Positions 26,250 through 35,198 of a DNA stretch of 64,000 bases are shown here, piece after piece. How positions within the stretch are numbered: the first letter of the stretch is position 1; every line of letters begins with the position of its first letter. The notes below the pieces were generated by a model that was not told the DNA's origin, made no database searches, and saw only the letters and a list, made by a program, of their open reading frames with translations. A program made the translations under genes and the position numbers. Origin of the DNA: Pedobacter ginsengisoli (lineage in GTDB: Bacteria; Bacteroidota; Bacteroidia; Sphingobacteriales; Sphingobacteriaceae); the NCBI RefSeq assembly GCF_030244015.1, contig NZ_JASSYX010000001.1, positions 1,240,001-1,304,000 of the forward strand, read 5' to 3'.

Positions 26250-27149
26250 ATGGTCAAAATAGCCTGGCATCCTTCATATGCTCATCCATTGCCTGAAGGT
26301 CACCGTTTTCCGATGATCAAGTACGAACTAATTCCAGAACAGCTGCTGCATGAGGGCCTGATCAGGTCTGATTATCTGTTTGCGCCTGAACCACTGAACG
26401 AGGAACTGGTTTTGCTGACCCATGATCCGGGGTACTGGGAACAGCTGCGGGACTTAACTCTACCTGCCAAAGAGCAGAGAAGGATCGGTTTTCCGTTGAC
26501 TGCGCAATTGCTTGAGCGTGAATTGAGGATAGCCCAGGGATCTGTTGAGGGGGCGCTGTATGCGCAGCAATATGGAATTGCCTTTAATGTAGCCGGTGGC
26601 ACACACCATGCCGGGAGTAGCTGGGGTGAGGGGTTTTGCCTGCTGAACGATCAGGCGATTGCCGCTAATTATTTATTGAGCAGGGGTTTGGCCAAACGGA
26701 TCTTAATCATTGATTTAGATGTGCACCAGGGAAACGGAACGGCTGAGATCTTTTACGGACAGCCAGGGGTGTTTACTTTTTCTATGCACGGTGAGAAAAA
26801 CTTTCCTTTTAGAAAGGAGCGTTCGGATCTGGATATTGCACTGGAAGATGGTTGTGAGGATGATGAATTTTTAACCAGGCTGGCGATTGCACTGAAGGGC
26901 CTGCTAAGGGAAAAACCGGATTTTGTGTTTTACCTTTCTGGTGTGGATGTTTTGGAAAGTGACAGCCTGGGCAAACTGGCACTTACTAAATTTGGCTGCA
27001 GAGAACGCGACCGTTTGGTATTCCGCTTTTGTAAGGACAACGGTTTGCCGGTACAGGTCAGCATGGGCGGCGGGTATTCGCCCAATATTAAGGATATTGT
27101 GGATGCACATTGCAACACATTTAAGACAGGATTAGACATTTTTGAATAG
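26250..27149 (+). CDS. Histone deacetylase / acetylpolyamine amidohydrolase family protein
   Basis: This 299-residue protein belongs to the arginase-deacetylase fold family of zinc amidohydrolases (AcuC/HDAC class IV-like). Family segments are GGTHHAGSSWGEGFCLLND, with the catalytic His pair; LDVHQGNGTAE, with zinc ligands; and YLSGVDVLESD, with the last zinc Asp region. Substrate is unknown: acetyl-lysine proteins, acetylpolyamines or acetoin-related enzymes are all possible. The start follows the bestrophin stop by one base and the topB start follows by three, so the three are likely one operon. Confidence 0.9.
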   Translation: MVKIAWHPSYAHPLPEGHRFPMIKYELIPEQLLHEGLIRSDYLFAPEPLNEELVLLTHDPGYWEQLRDLTLPAKEQRRIGFPLTAQLLERELRIAQGSVEGALYAQQYGIAFNVAGGTHHAGSSWGEGFCLLNDQAIAANYLLSRGLAKRILIIDLDVHQGNGTAEIFYGQPGVFTFSMHGEKNFPFRKERSDLDIALEDGCEDDEFLTRLAIALKGLLREKPDFVFYLSGVDVLESDSLGKLALTKFGCRERDRLVFRFCKDNGLPVQVSMGGGYSPNIKDIVDAHCNTFKTGLDIFE

Positions 27150-27152
27150 ATT

Positions 27153-28982
27153 ATGAAGATCGTTATTGCAGAAAAGCCCTCGGTAGGGCGTGAGTTGGCT
27201 AAAGTCTTCGGGGCTACAACAAAAAGGGATGGTTATATCGAGGGCAAGGGATATTCTTTTACCTGGGCATTCGGGCATCTGCTGCAACTGGCGCCGCCCC
27301 AGGAATATGGCTATATCGGCTGGAGGAGACAACATTTGCCGATGCTGCCCGCCAAGTTCAAACTGGGCATCCGGAAGATCAGGACTAAAGACGGTATGGT
27401 GGAGGATCCCGGGGTAAGGAAACAGCTGGACATCATTAAGAAATTGTTTGACGAGGCTACTGAAATCATTGTGGCAACGGATGCGGGACGTGAGGGTGAA
27501 CTCATCTTCAGGTATATCTATTATTTTTTGAAATGTAAAAAGCCGTTTAAACGGCTATGGATCTCTTCACAGACTGATGAGGCAATCAAAGAGGGCTTCA
27601 GGAACCTGAAGCCGGGAACGGATTACGATACGCTTTTTAATTCGGCACACTGCAGGTCGGAGTCTGACTGGCTGGTGGGTATGAACGCGACGCAGGCATT
27701 GAGCATTTCCGCCGGTTCACGTTCGGTATTGTCGCTGGGCAGGGTGCAGACTCCGACGCTGGCCATGATCTGCTCCAGGTTCCTGGAAATCAAAAATTTT
27801 ATTCCGCAGACCTATTACCAGCTGGCCATACAGCTGGATAAGGACGGGCAGCTGTTCAGGGCCATGTCTGTCAATAATTTCGATAAGAAAGAGGATGCGG
27901 AAGCCTTATTTGCGAAGATTGAAGATACGGTTTCAGGTTTTCCGGCGGGAGGAAAGATACTTACTGTCGAAGCTAAGCCGAGGAAGGAACCGCCGCCTTT
28001 GCTGCATGACCTGAGCAGTTTGCAGCAGGAGGCCAATAAGCGGAAGGGCCTTACGGCAGACCAGACGCTGAATATCTTGCAGGGTTTGTATGAAAGTAAG
28101 CTCGTGACGTATCCGCGTACGGGAAGCAGGTATATCGGTGACGATGTTTTTGCGGGTGTGCCTGCGCTCATTGGTAAGCTGACGGACCATAAAGATTTTG
28201 GCCGTCAGGCGGAGTTTTTGCTGACGGCAACTCTGAATAAAAGAAGCGTCAACGCCAAAAAAGTGACGGACCACCATGCGATACTGACCACGGGGGAGTC
28301 GCCGTATCAGCTGAGCGGCGATAAACTCGCTGTTTACGATATGGTAGCTGGCAGAATGCTGGAGGCTTTCCACCAGGAATGTGTGAAGGAAGTGACTAAG
28401 ATCACTGTAGAATCGGGTTCTGTTTTTGTAGCCAATGGCACAGTGATCCGCTCTGCGGGATGGCGCTCGGTATTTAATGAATCCGATGAGGAGAAAAAGG
28501 ATGAGGAGAACCCTTCTCTGCCAAAGGTAAAGGCAGGTGAGGCGTTGCCGGTGGTCAATAAGGCATTGCTGGAAAAGCAAACCAAGCCGAAGGCGATGTA
28601 CAATGAGGCTTCTTTGCTGAAGGCGCTGGAAACATCGGGCAAAGACATAGAAGATGAGGAATTGCGGTATGCCATGAAAGACAGCGGTCTGGGTACTCCG
28701 GCCACCAGGGCAGCGATCATTGAGACTTTGCTGAACCGGGAATACATCGTCAGGGAAAAGCGGAACCTGGTGCCTACACCGAAGGGACTGGCGGTATATG
28801 ATGTGGTAAAGGACCAGAAGATCGCGCAGGCCGAACTGACCGGGCAATGGGAGAAGCGGCTGGAGGAGATCCGGTCGGGCGCCTCTGTCTCTGATTTTAA
28901 AGCGGAGATCACAGATTATACGAGGTTGATTACTAATGAATTGCTGATGGCTGGTGCTGGATTGGCCGAAAAATTAACTTAG
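27153..28982 (+). CDS. topB: DNA topoisomerase III
   Basis: This 609-residue type IA topoisomerase begins with the Toprim domain (MKIVIAEKPSVGRELAKVFG), has the acidic metal site VATDAGREGELIFR, and the catalytic tyrosine Tyr320 in LVTYPRTGSRYI. The C-terminus ends after the last core helices with no zinc-finger domain, as in TopB proteins of the shorter kind. It relaxes negative supercoils and decatenates. TopB is frequent on Bacteroidota conjugative elements, but no mobile-element gene is seen nearby, so this looks like the chromosomal copy. Confidence 0.94.
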   Translation: MKIVIAEKPSVGRELAKVFGATTKRDGYIEGKGYSFTWAFGHLLQLAPPQEYGYIGWRRQHLPMLPAKFKLGIRKIRTKDGMVEDPGVRKQLDIIKKLFDEATEIIVATDAGREGELIFRYIYYFLKCKKPFKRLWISSQTDEAIKEGFRNLKPGTDYDTLFNSAHCRSESDWLVGMNATQALSISAGSRSVLSLGRVQTPTLAMICSRFLEIKNFIPQTYYQLAIQLDKDGQLFRAMSVNNFDKKEDAEALFAKIEDTVSGFPAGGKILTVEAKPRKEPPPLLHDLSSLQQEANKRKGLTADQTLNILQGLYESKLVTYPRTGSRYIGDDVFAGVPALIGKLTDHKDFGRQAEFLLTATLNKRSVNAKKVTDHHAILTTGESPYQLSGDKLAVYDMVAGRMLEAFHQECVKEVTKITVESGSVFVANGTVIRSAGWRSVFNESDEEKKDEENPSLPKVKAGEALPVVNKALLEKQTKPKAMYNEASLLKALETSGKDIEDEELRYAMKDSGLGTPATRAAIIETLLNREYIVREKRNLVPTPKGLAVYDVVKDQKIAQAELTGQWEKRLEEIRSGASVSDFKAEITDYTRLITNELLMAGAGLAEKLT

Positions 28983-28992
28983 ATTTACTGAT

Positions 28993-30075
28993 ATGTATGC
29001 ATTGGTGTTTATTGCCGCTTTGATTTTGCTGGTTGTTTGTGTGCTCAATCTGCCTGCGTTTGGCAGTTTGCCAAAAGGCCTGCGCCTGGCAAGGATCAAA
29101 GCGCTGCCAAACTATAAAGATGGTGCTTTGCAAAACTTGTCTTTTACGCCAATGAAGCCTGATGGGGTCACTTATGGGGACATGATAAAGGGCATGCTGA
29201 AAGGCAATAAGAATGGGAGGCCGGCAAAAACAATCCCTGTTGTTGCTCCTGATTTTTCTCCGGTATCTGGTCTGAAGGTGATCTGGTTTGGGCATTCTTC
29301 TTATTTTTTGCAGGCTGAGGGCTTAAATATACTGGTTGATCCGGTGTTCAGTGAACGGACTTCGCCTTTTTCTTTTATCGGCACCAGGCGGTTTGCCGGA
29401 ACGGATTTCGTAGCGCCGGAAGATTTTCCGGAACTGGATATTGTGCTCATCACGCACGATCATTATGATCACCTGGACTATGCAAGTATCTTAAAGCTGA
29501 AGGCAAAGACCAGGCGGTTCATTACTTCCTTAGGGGCAGGTGCCCATCTCGAACGATGGGGCGTTCCTGCAGACAGGATCACTGAACTGGCATGGGGAGA
29601 GGAGGTCATCGCAAATGGTTTGACATTTACGGCCCTTCCTGCCAGGCATTTTACAGGAAGAAGGTTTAAAAGAAACCAGAGTGTCTGGTCGGCTTTTGTA
29701 TTGCAGACGGCCTCTGCGAGATTGTATCTTGGGGGAGATTCGGGATATGACAGTCATTTTAAAACTGCCGGAGATGTTTATGGGCCCTTTGATCTGGCAA
29801 TCCTGGAATGCGGGCAGTATAATACTTACTGGCCTTACATCCATATGTTTCCTGAACAAACGGTACAGGCGGCGCTTGACCTAAGGGCTAAAGTGCTTTT
29901 GCCGGTTCACTGGGGCAAGTTTACACTGGCCATGCACGACTGGAATGACCCGGTAAAACGGGTGGTAAAAAAGGCTGCTGAAGAAAATTTGAAGATCATT
30001 ACTCCTTTGATGGGGGAATCAGTTATTTTAGGGCAACAGTATCTGGTTAAGGAATGGTGGCTGGACCTGGACTAG
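28993..30075 (+). CDS. Membrane-anchored metallo-beta-lactamase-fold hydrolase
   Basis: This 360-residue protein starts with a membrane helix (about 1-20) followed by a metallo-beta-lactamase domain of the UlaG/NAPE-PLD-like kind. FGHSSYFLQAEGLNILVDPV and the zinc motif HDHYDHLD near 155-162 are clear; further ligands are GGDSGYD near 250 and LPVHWGKF near 300. The family includes phospholipase D-like enzymes acting on N-acyl phosphatidylethanolamine and relatives of L-ascorbate-6-P lactonase. Substrate is unknown. It lies 10 bases after topB. Confidence 0.88.
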   Translation: MYALVFIAALILLVVCVLNLPAFGSLPKGLRLARIKALPNYKDGALQNLSFTPMKPDGVTYGDMIKGMLKGNKNGRPAKTIPVVAPDFSPVSGLKVIWFGHSSYFLQAEGLNILVDPVFSERTSPFSFIGTRRFAGTDFVAPEDFPELDIVLITHDHYDHLDYASILKLKAKTRRFITSLGAGAHLERWGVPADRITELAWGEEVIANGLTFTALPARHFTGRRFKRNQSVWSAFVLQTASARLYLGGDSGYDSHFKTAGDVYGPFDLAILECGQYNTYWPYIHMFPEQTVQAALDLRAKVLLPVHWGKFTLAMHDWNDPVKRVVKKAAEENLKIITPLMGESVILGQQYLVKEWWLDLD

Positions 30076-30124
30076 GTGCAAACAATATCGGGAAGAACGT
30101 GTTGTAATTTAAATCCTTATTCAC

Positions 30125-30511
30125 ATGAACGAGACAAAAACAGACTTTGTTGAGATTTTTCAAACCATCAGGGCTTCTTTGCAGCCCTATGCGGTAATGG
30201 GATTTGATAACCGTGTAAACAGTGAGACCACTTATGACCTCTGGAGCAATAAAAATGTAGTGATCGGGGGCAAAAAGAAGGATGAGGTTTTTTTTGCCAG
30301 TGTAGTGATTCAAAAAAGTTATGTTGGTTTTTATTTTATGCCGGTTTATGCAGAGCCTGATATGAAACAGGTTTTTGATGAAGACCTGCTGAAACTGCTG
30401 AAGGGCAAATCGTGCTTCCACATCAAAAAGCTGGATGAATTGCTGCTTTCGCACATAGAGGACGCGCTGGCTGAAGGGTTTAAGATATATAAAGAAAAAG
30501 ATTGGGTATAG
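30125..30511 (+). CDS. DUF1801-like protein
   Basis: This 128-residue protein resembles the DUF1801 (YdhG-like) family: short alpha/beta proteins with a helical N-terminus, a KKKDEVFFASVVIQKSYVGF strand pair, and a C-terminal helix after SCFHIKKLDE. Function of the family is unknown. It overlaps the next gene by 10 bases. Confidence 0.7.
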   Translation: MNETKTDFVEIFQTIRASLQPYAVMGFDNRVNSETTYDLWSNKNVVIGGKKKDEVFFASVVIQKSYVGFYFMPVYAEPDMKQVFDEDLLKLLKGKSCFHIKKLDELLLSHIEDALAEGFKIYKEKDWV

Positions 30512-31326
30512 TACCATTGTGGCACCGGGATGTGCTGGAAAGCTTTTCAGCTTTTAATTTACCTGTAGAACTTATTGAGACCGGTGCCGTTGTATGTCTT
30601 TCGTTTGGACAGCGGAATGTGGTGCTGAGCCTGCTTTCACCTGATTGTGTGCCCGATGCGGCCGGTCTTGTTTTGCTGCAGGAGGAATACAAGTCTAAGG
30701 GGTTTTACCTGGTTCATCTGTGGGAAGATATCTGGCGGAGCAGAAGGGATCAAGTTGTGGGCAGGGTCGGATCTATTCTGGGGTTCAATGAGCGCATTCA
30801 CGGACGAAAAACAAATGTCATTAAGATTGGTCAGGAGGAAGCAGATGAGTTTTTTGAAGCGCACCATTTGCAGGGAACGGCAAAAGCAAAATACAGGTTT
30901 GCATTGCATGATGGTAAGCGTCTGGTTGCTGTAGCCGGTTTCAGTAACCTGAGGTATATGAAAAAAGGAGGGCCGGAATACAGGTCAGCTGAGCTGATCC
31001 GTTTTGCTACACGCACCGGATATACGGTGACCGGTGGCTTTACAAAATTACTGAAGCATTTTATGGAGTTATACCGGCCGCATGATGTAATGAGTTATGC
31101 CGACCGTGACTGGTCGCTTGGCCAGGCTTATGAGAAAGCGGGTTTTGTATTGTCTGATGTAACGCCGCCGGCGGAAATATGGCTCGATCTGTTGACGCTG
31201 AAACGGTATTTTAGACATCGTCTGCCGGCGAATTTTTTTGAGGAGAGCGTTGCCGACAGGTATGTAAAGATTTTTAATACCGGTAATTTGAAATTTATGT
31301 TATACTTGCAATCCGCTAGCGTTTAA
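30502..31326 (+). CDS. Protein with a domain typical of phage homing-endonuclease-like proteins
   Basis: This 274-residue protein begins at a TTG at 30502 inside the end of the DUF1801 gene; the first in-frame ATG lies far inside, so a non-ATG start is required. The order LWEDIWRSRRDQVVGRV, HGRKTNVIKIGQEEADEFF, AHHLQGTAKAKY, LIRFATRT, GGFTKLLKHF and MSYADRDWSLG resembles a domain I recall from Hef-like and other phage-encoded endonuclease-associated proteins. No HNH or GIY-YIG nuclease motif is visible. It could be a domesticated phage-derived protein; host function is unknown. miaA follows two bases after the stop. Confidence 0.65.
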   Translation: MGIVPLWHRDVLESFSAFNLPVELIETGAVVCLSFGQRNVVLSLLSPDCVPDAAGLVLLQEEYKSKGFYLVHLWEDIWRSRRDQVVGRVGSILGFNERIHGRKTNVIKIGQEEADEFFEAHHLQGTAKAKYRFALHDGKRLVAVAGFSNLRYMKKGGPEYRSAELIRFATRTGYTVTGGFTKLLKHFMELYRPHDVMSYADRDWSLGQAYEKAGFVLSDVTPPAEIWLDLLTLKRYFRHRLPANFFEESVADRYVKIFNTGNLKFMLYLQSASV

Positions 31327-31328
31327 TT

Positions 31329-32267
31329 ATGATTCAAAATCCATTACTGGTTCTGTTGGGCGCGACTGCATCCGGCAAAACAAAGCTTGCCGTGCGGCTT
31401 GCTGATGCTTTGAATGGCGAGATCATCAGTGCAGACAGCAGGCAGGTATTCAGAGGGATGGATATTGGCACAGGAAAGGACCTGGGCGAGTATGAGATTA
31501 ACGGAAAACGCATTCCCTGTCATTTGATTGATATTAAGGAGGCCGGCGAGCGGTATCATGTCCATGCGTTTAAAGAAGATTTTTACAGGGCTTTTGAGCA
31601 GATTGGTAATAATGGTGCCTTGCCGGTTCTTTGCGGGGGTACGGGTATGTATATACACAGCATTTTGCAAAATCATGAATATACCGCCATTCCGGTTGAT
31701 GATGCATTGAGAAATTCTTTGCTGACCTGGGATATCGGATCTTTAAAACAAAAACTTGGAAAGTATCCTGATGAATTTATTGCGCATGCCGATTTTTCCT
31801 CACATAAGCGGCTGATCAGGGCAATTGAGATTGCAGAATATCTGAGCCAGCACAAACTGGATGTCGTGTACCGGCCGGTTATAGCGCCATTTGTAGCAGG
31901 GCTAACTGCTGATGTGGAACACAGAAGGAACAGGGTGATCAGGAGATTGAACGACCGGCTGAATGAAGGTCTGATCGATGAGGTTAGGGGCCTGATTGAT
32001 GCCGGTGTGCCGGCTGAAATGCTTTCTTTTTATGGACTGGAATATAAATTTGTTACCGCTTATATTTTTGGTGAGCTCAGTTATGACGATCTTAAGGAAC
32101 GGCTTGCTGTAGCAATTTGTCAGTTTGCTAAAAGACAAATGACCTTTTTTAGAAAGATGGAGAAGGACGGGGTAAAGATCAATTGGTTCAATATCGAAGA
32201 TGGTGCAAGTGCTCTGTTTGAAAGGGTTTTAGCCTCTTTTTCTGAATGGCTTATTGAAAACAAATAA
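31329..32267 (+). CDS. miaA: tRNA dimethylallyltransferase
   Basis: This 312-residue protein matches MiaA, which attaches an isoprenyl group to A37 of tRNAs reading UNN codons. The P-loop GATASGKT (11-18), the substrate segment SADSRQVFRGMDIGTGK, and GGTGMYIHSIL are in place. It starts two bases after the previous stop, so expression may depend on that gene's transcription. Confidence 0.95.
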   Translation: MIQNPLLVLLGATASGKTKLAVRLADALNGEIISADSRQVFRGMDIGTGKDLGEYEINGKRIPCHLIDIKEAGERYHVHAFKEDFYRAFEQIGNNGALPVLCGGTGMYIHSILQNHEYTAIPVDDALRNSLLTWDIGSLKQKLGKYPDEFIAHADFSSHKRLIRAIEIAEYLSQHKLDVVYRPVIAPFVAGLTADVEHRRNRVIRRLNDRLNEGLIDEVRGLIDAGVPAEMLSFYGLEYKFVTAYIFGELSYDDLKERLAVAICQFAKRQMTFFRKMEKDGVKINWFNIEDGASALFERVLASFSEWLIENK

Positions 32268-32347
32268 CGTATTTTTCCGGGTGTGGCATGTGATTTGTAA
32301 TTGGTTGTCCGGATATAACTATTATCCAAAGATTAATTTAACAAAAC

Positions 32348-32875
32348 ATGAAGATGAAAAATTCCAAAAAATTAATAGTTTCTGCAGTAGCTGCAGTTGC
32401 GTTGTTCTTTGCTACTAATGTTAATGCGCAATCGGGAGATTCGAAAGCACTGAGATTGGGTATTGGGGTAAACGCTGGTATTCCTACAGATGATCCTTAT
32501 GGATTTGTAATTGGAGGTGATCTCCGCTTGCAAAAAGATTTCAGCTCTAATATCTCGGGTTTGCTTTCCGCTGGTTACAATAGCTGGATGGTTAAAGACA
32601 AATTTAAAGACATTAGCGGAAAAAGTAGCGTGGGAATGATCCCTGTTAAAGCAGGCGCGAAGATCTTTTTCGCAGAAAGTGCTTATTTCTCAGGTGAACT
32701 GGGTGCCGGATTCTCAACCGAAGATGGTGGAAAAACAGCTTTCTTATGGGCTCCGGGAGTAGGCTACGGTTTTGACAATGGCCTTGATTTGGGCCTGCGT
32801 TACGAAGGCGCTGAATATAAAGGTGGTTCATTGGGTCAGGTTGCACTTCGTGTAGCTTACGGATTCAAATTATAA
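32348..32875 (+). CDS. Outer-membrane beta-barrel protein
   Basis: This 175-residue protein has a Sec signal peptide (cleavage after NVNA, residue 27) and eight or so short amphipathic strands ending in a C-terminal aromatic-rich strand (LRVAYGFKL). It looks like a small eight-stranded OmpW/OmpX-type barrel common in Bacteroidota. A strong terminator follows at 32900, so it is the end of its transcript. Function unknown. Confidence 0.8.
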   Translation: MKMKNSKKLIVSAVAAVALFFATNVNAQSGDSKALRLGIGVNAGIPTDDPYGFVIGGDLRLQKDFSSNISGLLSAGYNSWMVKDKFKDISGKSSVGMIPVKAGAKIFFAESAYFSGELGAGFSTEDGGKTAFLWAPGVGYGFDNGLDLGLRYEGAEYKGGSLGQVALRVAYGFKL

Positions 32876-32899
32876 TCCTGAAATTGAACATTTTATTTA

Positions 32900-32930
32900 A
32901 AGCCTCCTGATAAAATCAGGAGGCTTTTTT
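32900..32930 (+). terminator. Intrinsic terminator after the beta-barrel gene
   Basis: AAGCCTCCTGA and TCAGGAGGCTT form a perfect 11-bp stem with a five-base TAAAA loop, followed by a run of T. It ends transcription 25 bases after the beta-barrel stop. Confidence 0.92.
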
Positions 32931-33060
32931 ATTTATTAAAATTAAAATGTTATTTTAACCAAAAAACCAGGCTAGGCTTGTAATTGTGTAATTTCCATCA
33001 TGAAATTCCATTTACACGATCAAAAGCAGGGACAGAATACTTATTATCAAATATAAGCTT

Positions 33061-33618
33061 ATGAAAAATTATATTTTAGGACTGGTTTTGTTAACCTTGT
33101 TTTCATGTACCAATAATAATACAGGTAATACAGGCGCAGCTGCGGACAGTTCCACTGCAGACAGCACGGCTGTAAAGACAGCCGGTGTATCATCCGGAAC
33201 GGAGTTGTCTAAACCTGTTGAGCAAGCTATATATGATGGCTATATTGCTTTAAAAAATGCATTGGTTGCTGCAAATTTTGAGGATGCGAAGAAGCTTGCT
33301 GCTGACTTGTCCAAAAGTCTGAAAGCACGTGAAGGATGCGAAAATACAGCGCTGATTGCAGACAAGATTTCCTCGGCTAAAGATATTGCTGCGCAAAGAA
33401 AAGAATTTACAGCCTTAAGTTCAGATGTGATCGCCTTGTTCAGGCATGCGGATCTGAAAAAAGGAGTGATATATGTTCAGCATTGCCCGATGGCAAACGA
33501 CGGTAACGGGGGAGATTGGCTGGCTGATGAACAGAAAATACAAAATCCGTATTATGGTGATGAAATGATGGAGTGCGGAGCAGTTGTGGAAGAAATAAAG
33601 ACTGCTAAAGCGTTGTAA
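33061..33618 (+). CDS. DUF3347 lipoprotein
   Basis: This 185-residue lipoprotein (lipobox LFSC, Cys16) has a Ser/Thr/Ala-rich linker and then a DUF3347 domain. HCPMANDGNGGDWLADE and NPYYGDEMMECG near the C-terminus are the family hallmark and may bind a metal through His, Met and Cys. The domain is often found on copper or heavy-metal efflux proteins of Bacteroidota, so a periplasmic metal-binding role is possible but not shown here. Confidence 0.85.
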   Translation: MKNYILGLVLLTLFSCTNNNTGNTGAAADSSTADSTAVKTAGVSSGTELSKPVEQAIYDGYIALKNALVAANFEDAKKLAADLSKSLKAREGCENTALIADKISSAKDIAAQRKEFTALSSDVIALFRHADLKKGVIYVQHCPMANDGNGGDWLADEQKIQNPYYGDEMMECGAVVEEIKTAKAL

Positions 33619-33701
33619 TCTTACCTGGTGCTGACCCTTATTTAATAATTATTTAACAGCTTTGTTATAATAGAAGGGGATTCAGATCGAAAATGATTAG
33701 T

Positions 33702-33709
33702 TAGTTTTG
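33702..33709 (+). promoter_or_regulatory. Candidate -7 box of the citrate synthase gene
   Basis: TAGTTTTG matches TAnnTTTG and lies 24 bases before the citrate synthase ATG. No TTTG was found at the -33 distance. Confidence 0.45.
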
Positions 33710-33733
33710 TTATTATAAAATTTTAGAATATAT

Positions 33734-35020
33734 ATGTCAGATATCGCAGAAATTAAGATTGATGGGAAGGTTTACGAATTCCCCGTTGTAACTGGTACGG
33801 AAGGAGAAAAGGCTATTGATATTTCCAAACTAAGAGATTTAACAGGTCACGTTACTTTAGATTTTGGATATAAAAATACCGGCTCTACCAAAAGTGCGAT
33901 TACATTTTTAGACGGGGAGAAAGGTGTTTTAAAATACCGCGGATATGAGATAGAAGAACTGGCCGAAAAATCAACGTTTCTGGAAGTGGCATATTTACTG
34001 ATCTATGGCAATCTGCCTGATCAGGCACAGTTAGATGGATTCCAGTCTCAGATCAGCAAGCATACGCTGATCCACGAGGACATGAAGAAGTTTTTAGATG
34101 GTTATCCGTCGAAATCACACCCGATGGCCCAGCTGGCTTCTCTGGTGTGTTCTTTGTCTACGTTCTATCCGGAGTCGTTAAATGCCAATGGGTCTGCCGA
34201 GACAATGGATCTGACCATGATCAAATTACTGGCGAAATTTCCGACGATTGTGTCTTTCATTTATAAAAAATCATTGGGTCATCCGCTGATCTATCCTAAG
34301 AATAAATATGACTATGTAAGCAATTTCTTAAATATGATATTTGGTCAGCGCACAGAGGAGATTGACATTGATCCTGTTGTGGTAAGTGCCATGAATACCT
34401 TGCTGATCCTGCACGCAGATCACGAGCAAAACTGTTCTGCGTCTACAGTGAGAATAGTAGGATCTTCAGATTGCAACCTTTACGCATCTGTTTCTGCAGG
34501 TATTGCGGCTTTATGGGGACCGCTGCATGGTGGTGCAAACCAGGCTGTAATAGAGATGCTGGAGCTAATTAAAGAAGATGGGGGGGATACTGAGAAATGG
34601 ATCAATAAGGCAAAGGATAAAAATGATCCTTTCCGTATGATGGGCTTTGGTCACAGGGTGTATAAAAACTTTGATCCAAGGGCTAAGATCATTAAAAAGG
34701 CTTGTGATGATATCCTGGAAAAACTGGGTATTGATGATCCTGTTTTGGAGATTGCCAAGAAACTGGAGGAAGCTGCATTAAGCGATCCTTATTTTGTGCA
34801 GCGCAAACTTTATCCTAATGTGGATTTCTATTCTGGTATTATTTACAGGGCACTGGGTTTCCCGACAGATATGTTTACTGTGCTGTTTGCTTTAGGCCGC
34901 CTGCCGGGATGGATTGCCCAGTGGAAAGAAATGCATGAAAACAAGGAGCCGATCGGCCGTCCGCGTCAAATCTATGTTGGACATACCCATAGGGAATTTA
35001 CAAGTATTGAAAAGCGATAG
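33734..35020 (+). CDS. gltA: Citrate synthase
   Basis: This 428-residue protein has the length and motifs of the hexameric type II (Gram-negative) citrate synthase: the catalytic histidines in GPLHGGANQAV and MGFGHRVYKNFDPRA, and the catalytic Asp in NVDFYSGIIYRALGFP. It condenses acetyl-CoA and oxaloacetate to citrate, the entry to the TCA cycle. It stands alone between a lipoprotein gene and a convergent permease gene. Confidence 0.96.
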   Translation: MSDIAEIKIDGKVYEFPVVTGTEGEKAIDISKLRDLTGHVTLDFGYKNTGSTKSAITFLDGEKGVLKYRGYEIEELAEKSTFLEVAYLLIYGNLPDQAQLDGFQSQISKHTLIHEDMKKFLDGYPSKSHPMAQLASLVCSLSTFYPESLNANGSAETMDLTMIKLLAKFPTIVSFIYKKSLGHPLIYPKNKYDYVSNFLNMIFGQRTEEIDIDPVVVSAMNTLLILHADHEQNCSASTVRIVGSSDCNLYASVSAGIAALWGPLHGGANQAVIEMLELIKEDGGDTEKWINKAKDKNDPFRMMGFGHRVYKNFDPRAKIIKKACDDILEKLGIDDPVLEIAKKLEEAALSDPYFVQRKLYPNVDFYSGIIYRALGFPTDMFTVLFALGRLPGWIAQWKEMHENKEPIGRPRQIYVGHTHREFTSIEKR

Positions 35021-35198
35021 GAGGAAAAATCACCATTCTCTTCGAAGACTGGAACTTGCGCGCTGAAGAAGCGCACAATTCCTATGTCTTTCTCTGAAAA
35101 GGTAATTTTTCTGGGAATGTAAAAAAGCAGGACGCAAAAACACTCTTCCTTTTAAATAGTCTGCATTTTGTTTTTTTCGTCGAGGCTGTACGTATACA

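Noticed and set aside
27933..28847. 304-codon frame antisense to topB
   Set aside because: Shadow of a well-supported topoisomerase gene; sequence is rich in Arg, Gln and His with no domain features.
27153..28982. topB as a marker of an integrated conjugative element
   Set aside because: No relaxase, tra genes, integrase or direct-repeat boundaries were seen around it; neighbours are ordinary chromosomal genes.
35021..35198. Possible terminator between gltA and the convergent permease gene
   Set aside because: Short imperfect stems (for example TGCGC and GCGCA at 35057-35075) have no T-tail on either strand.
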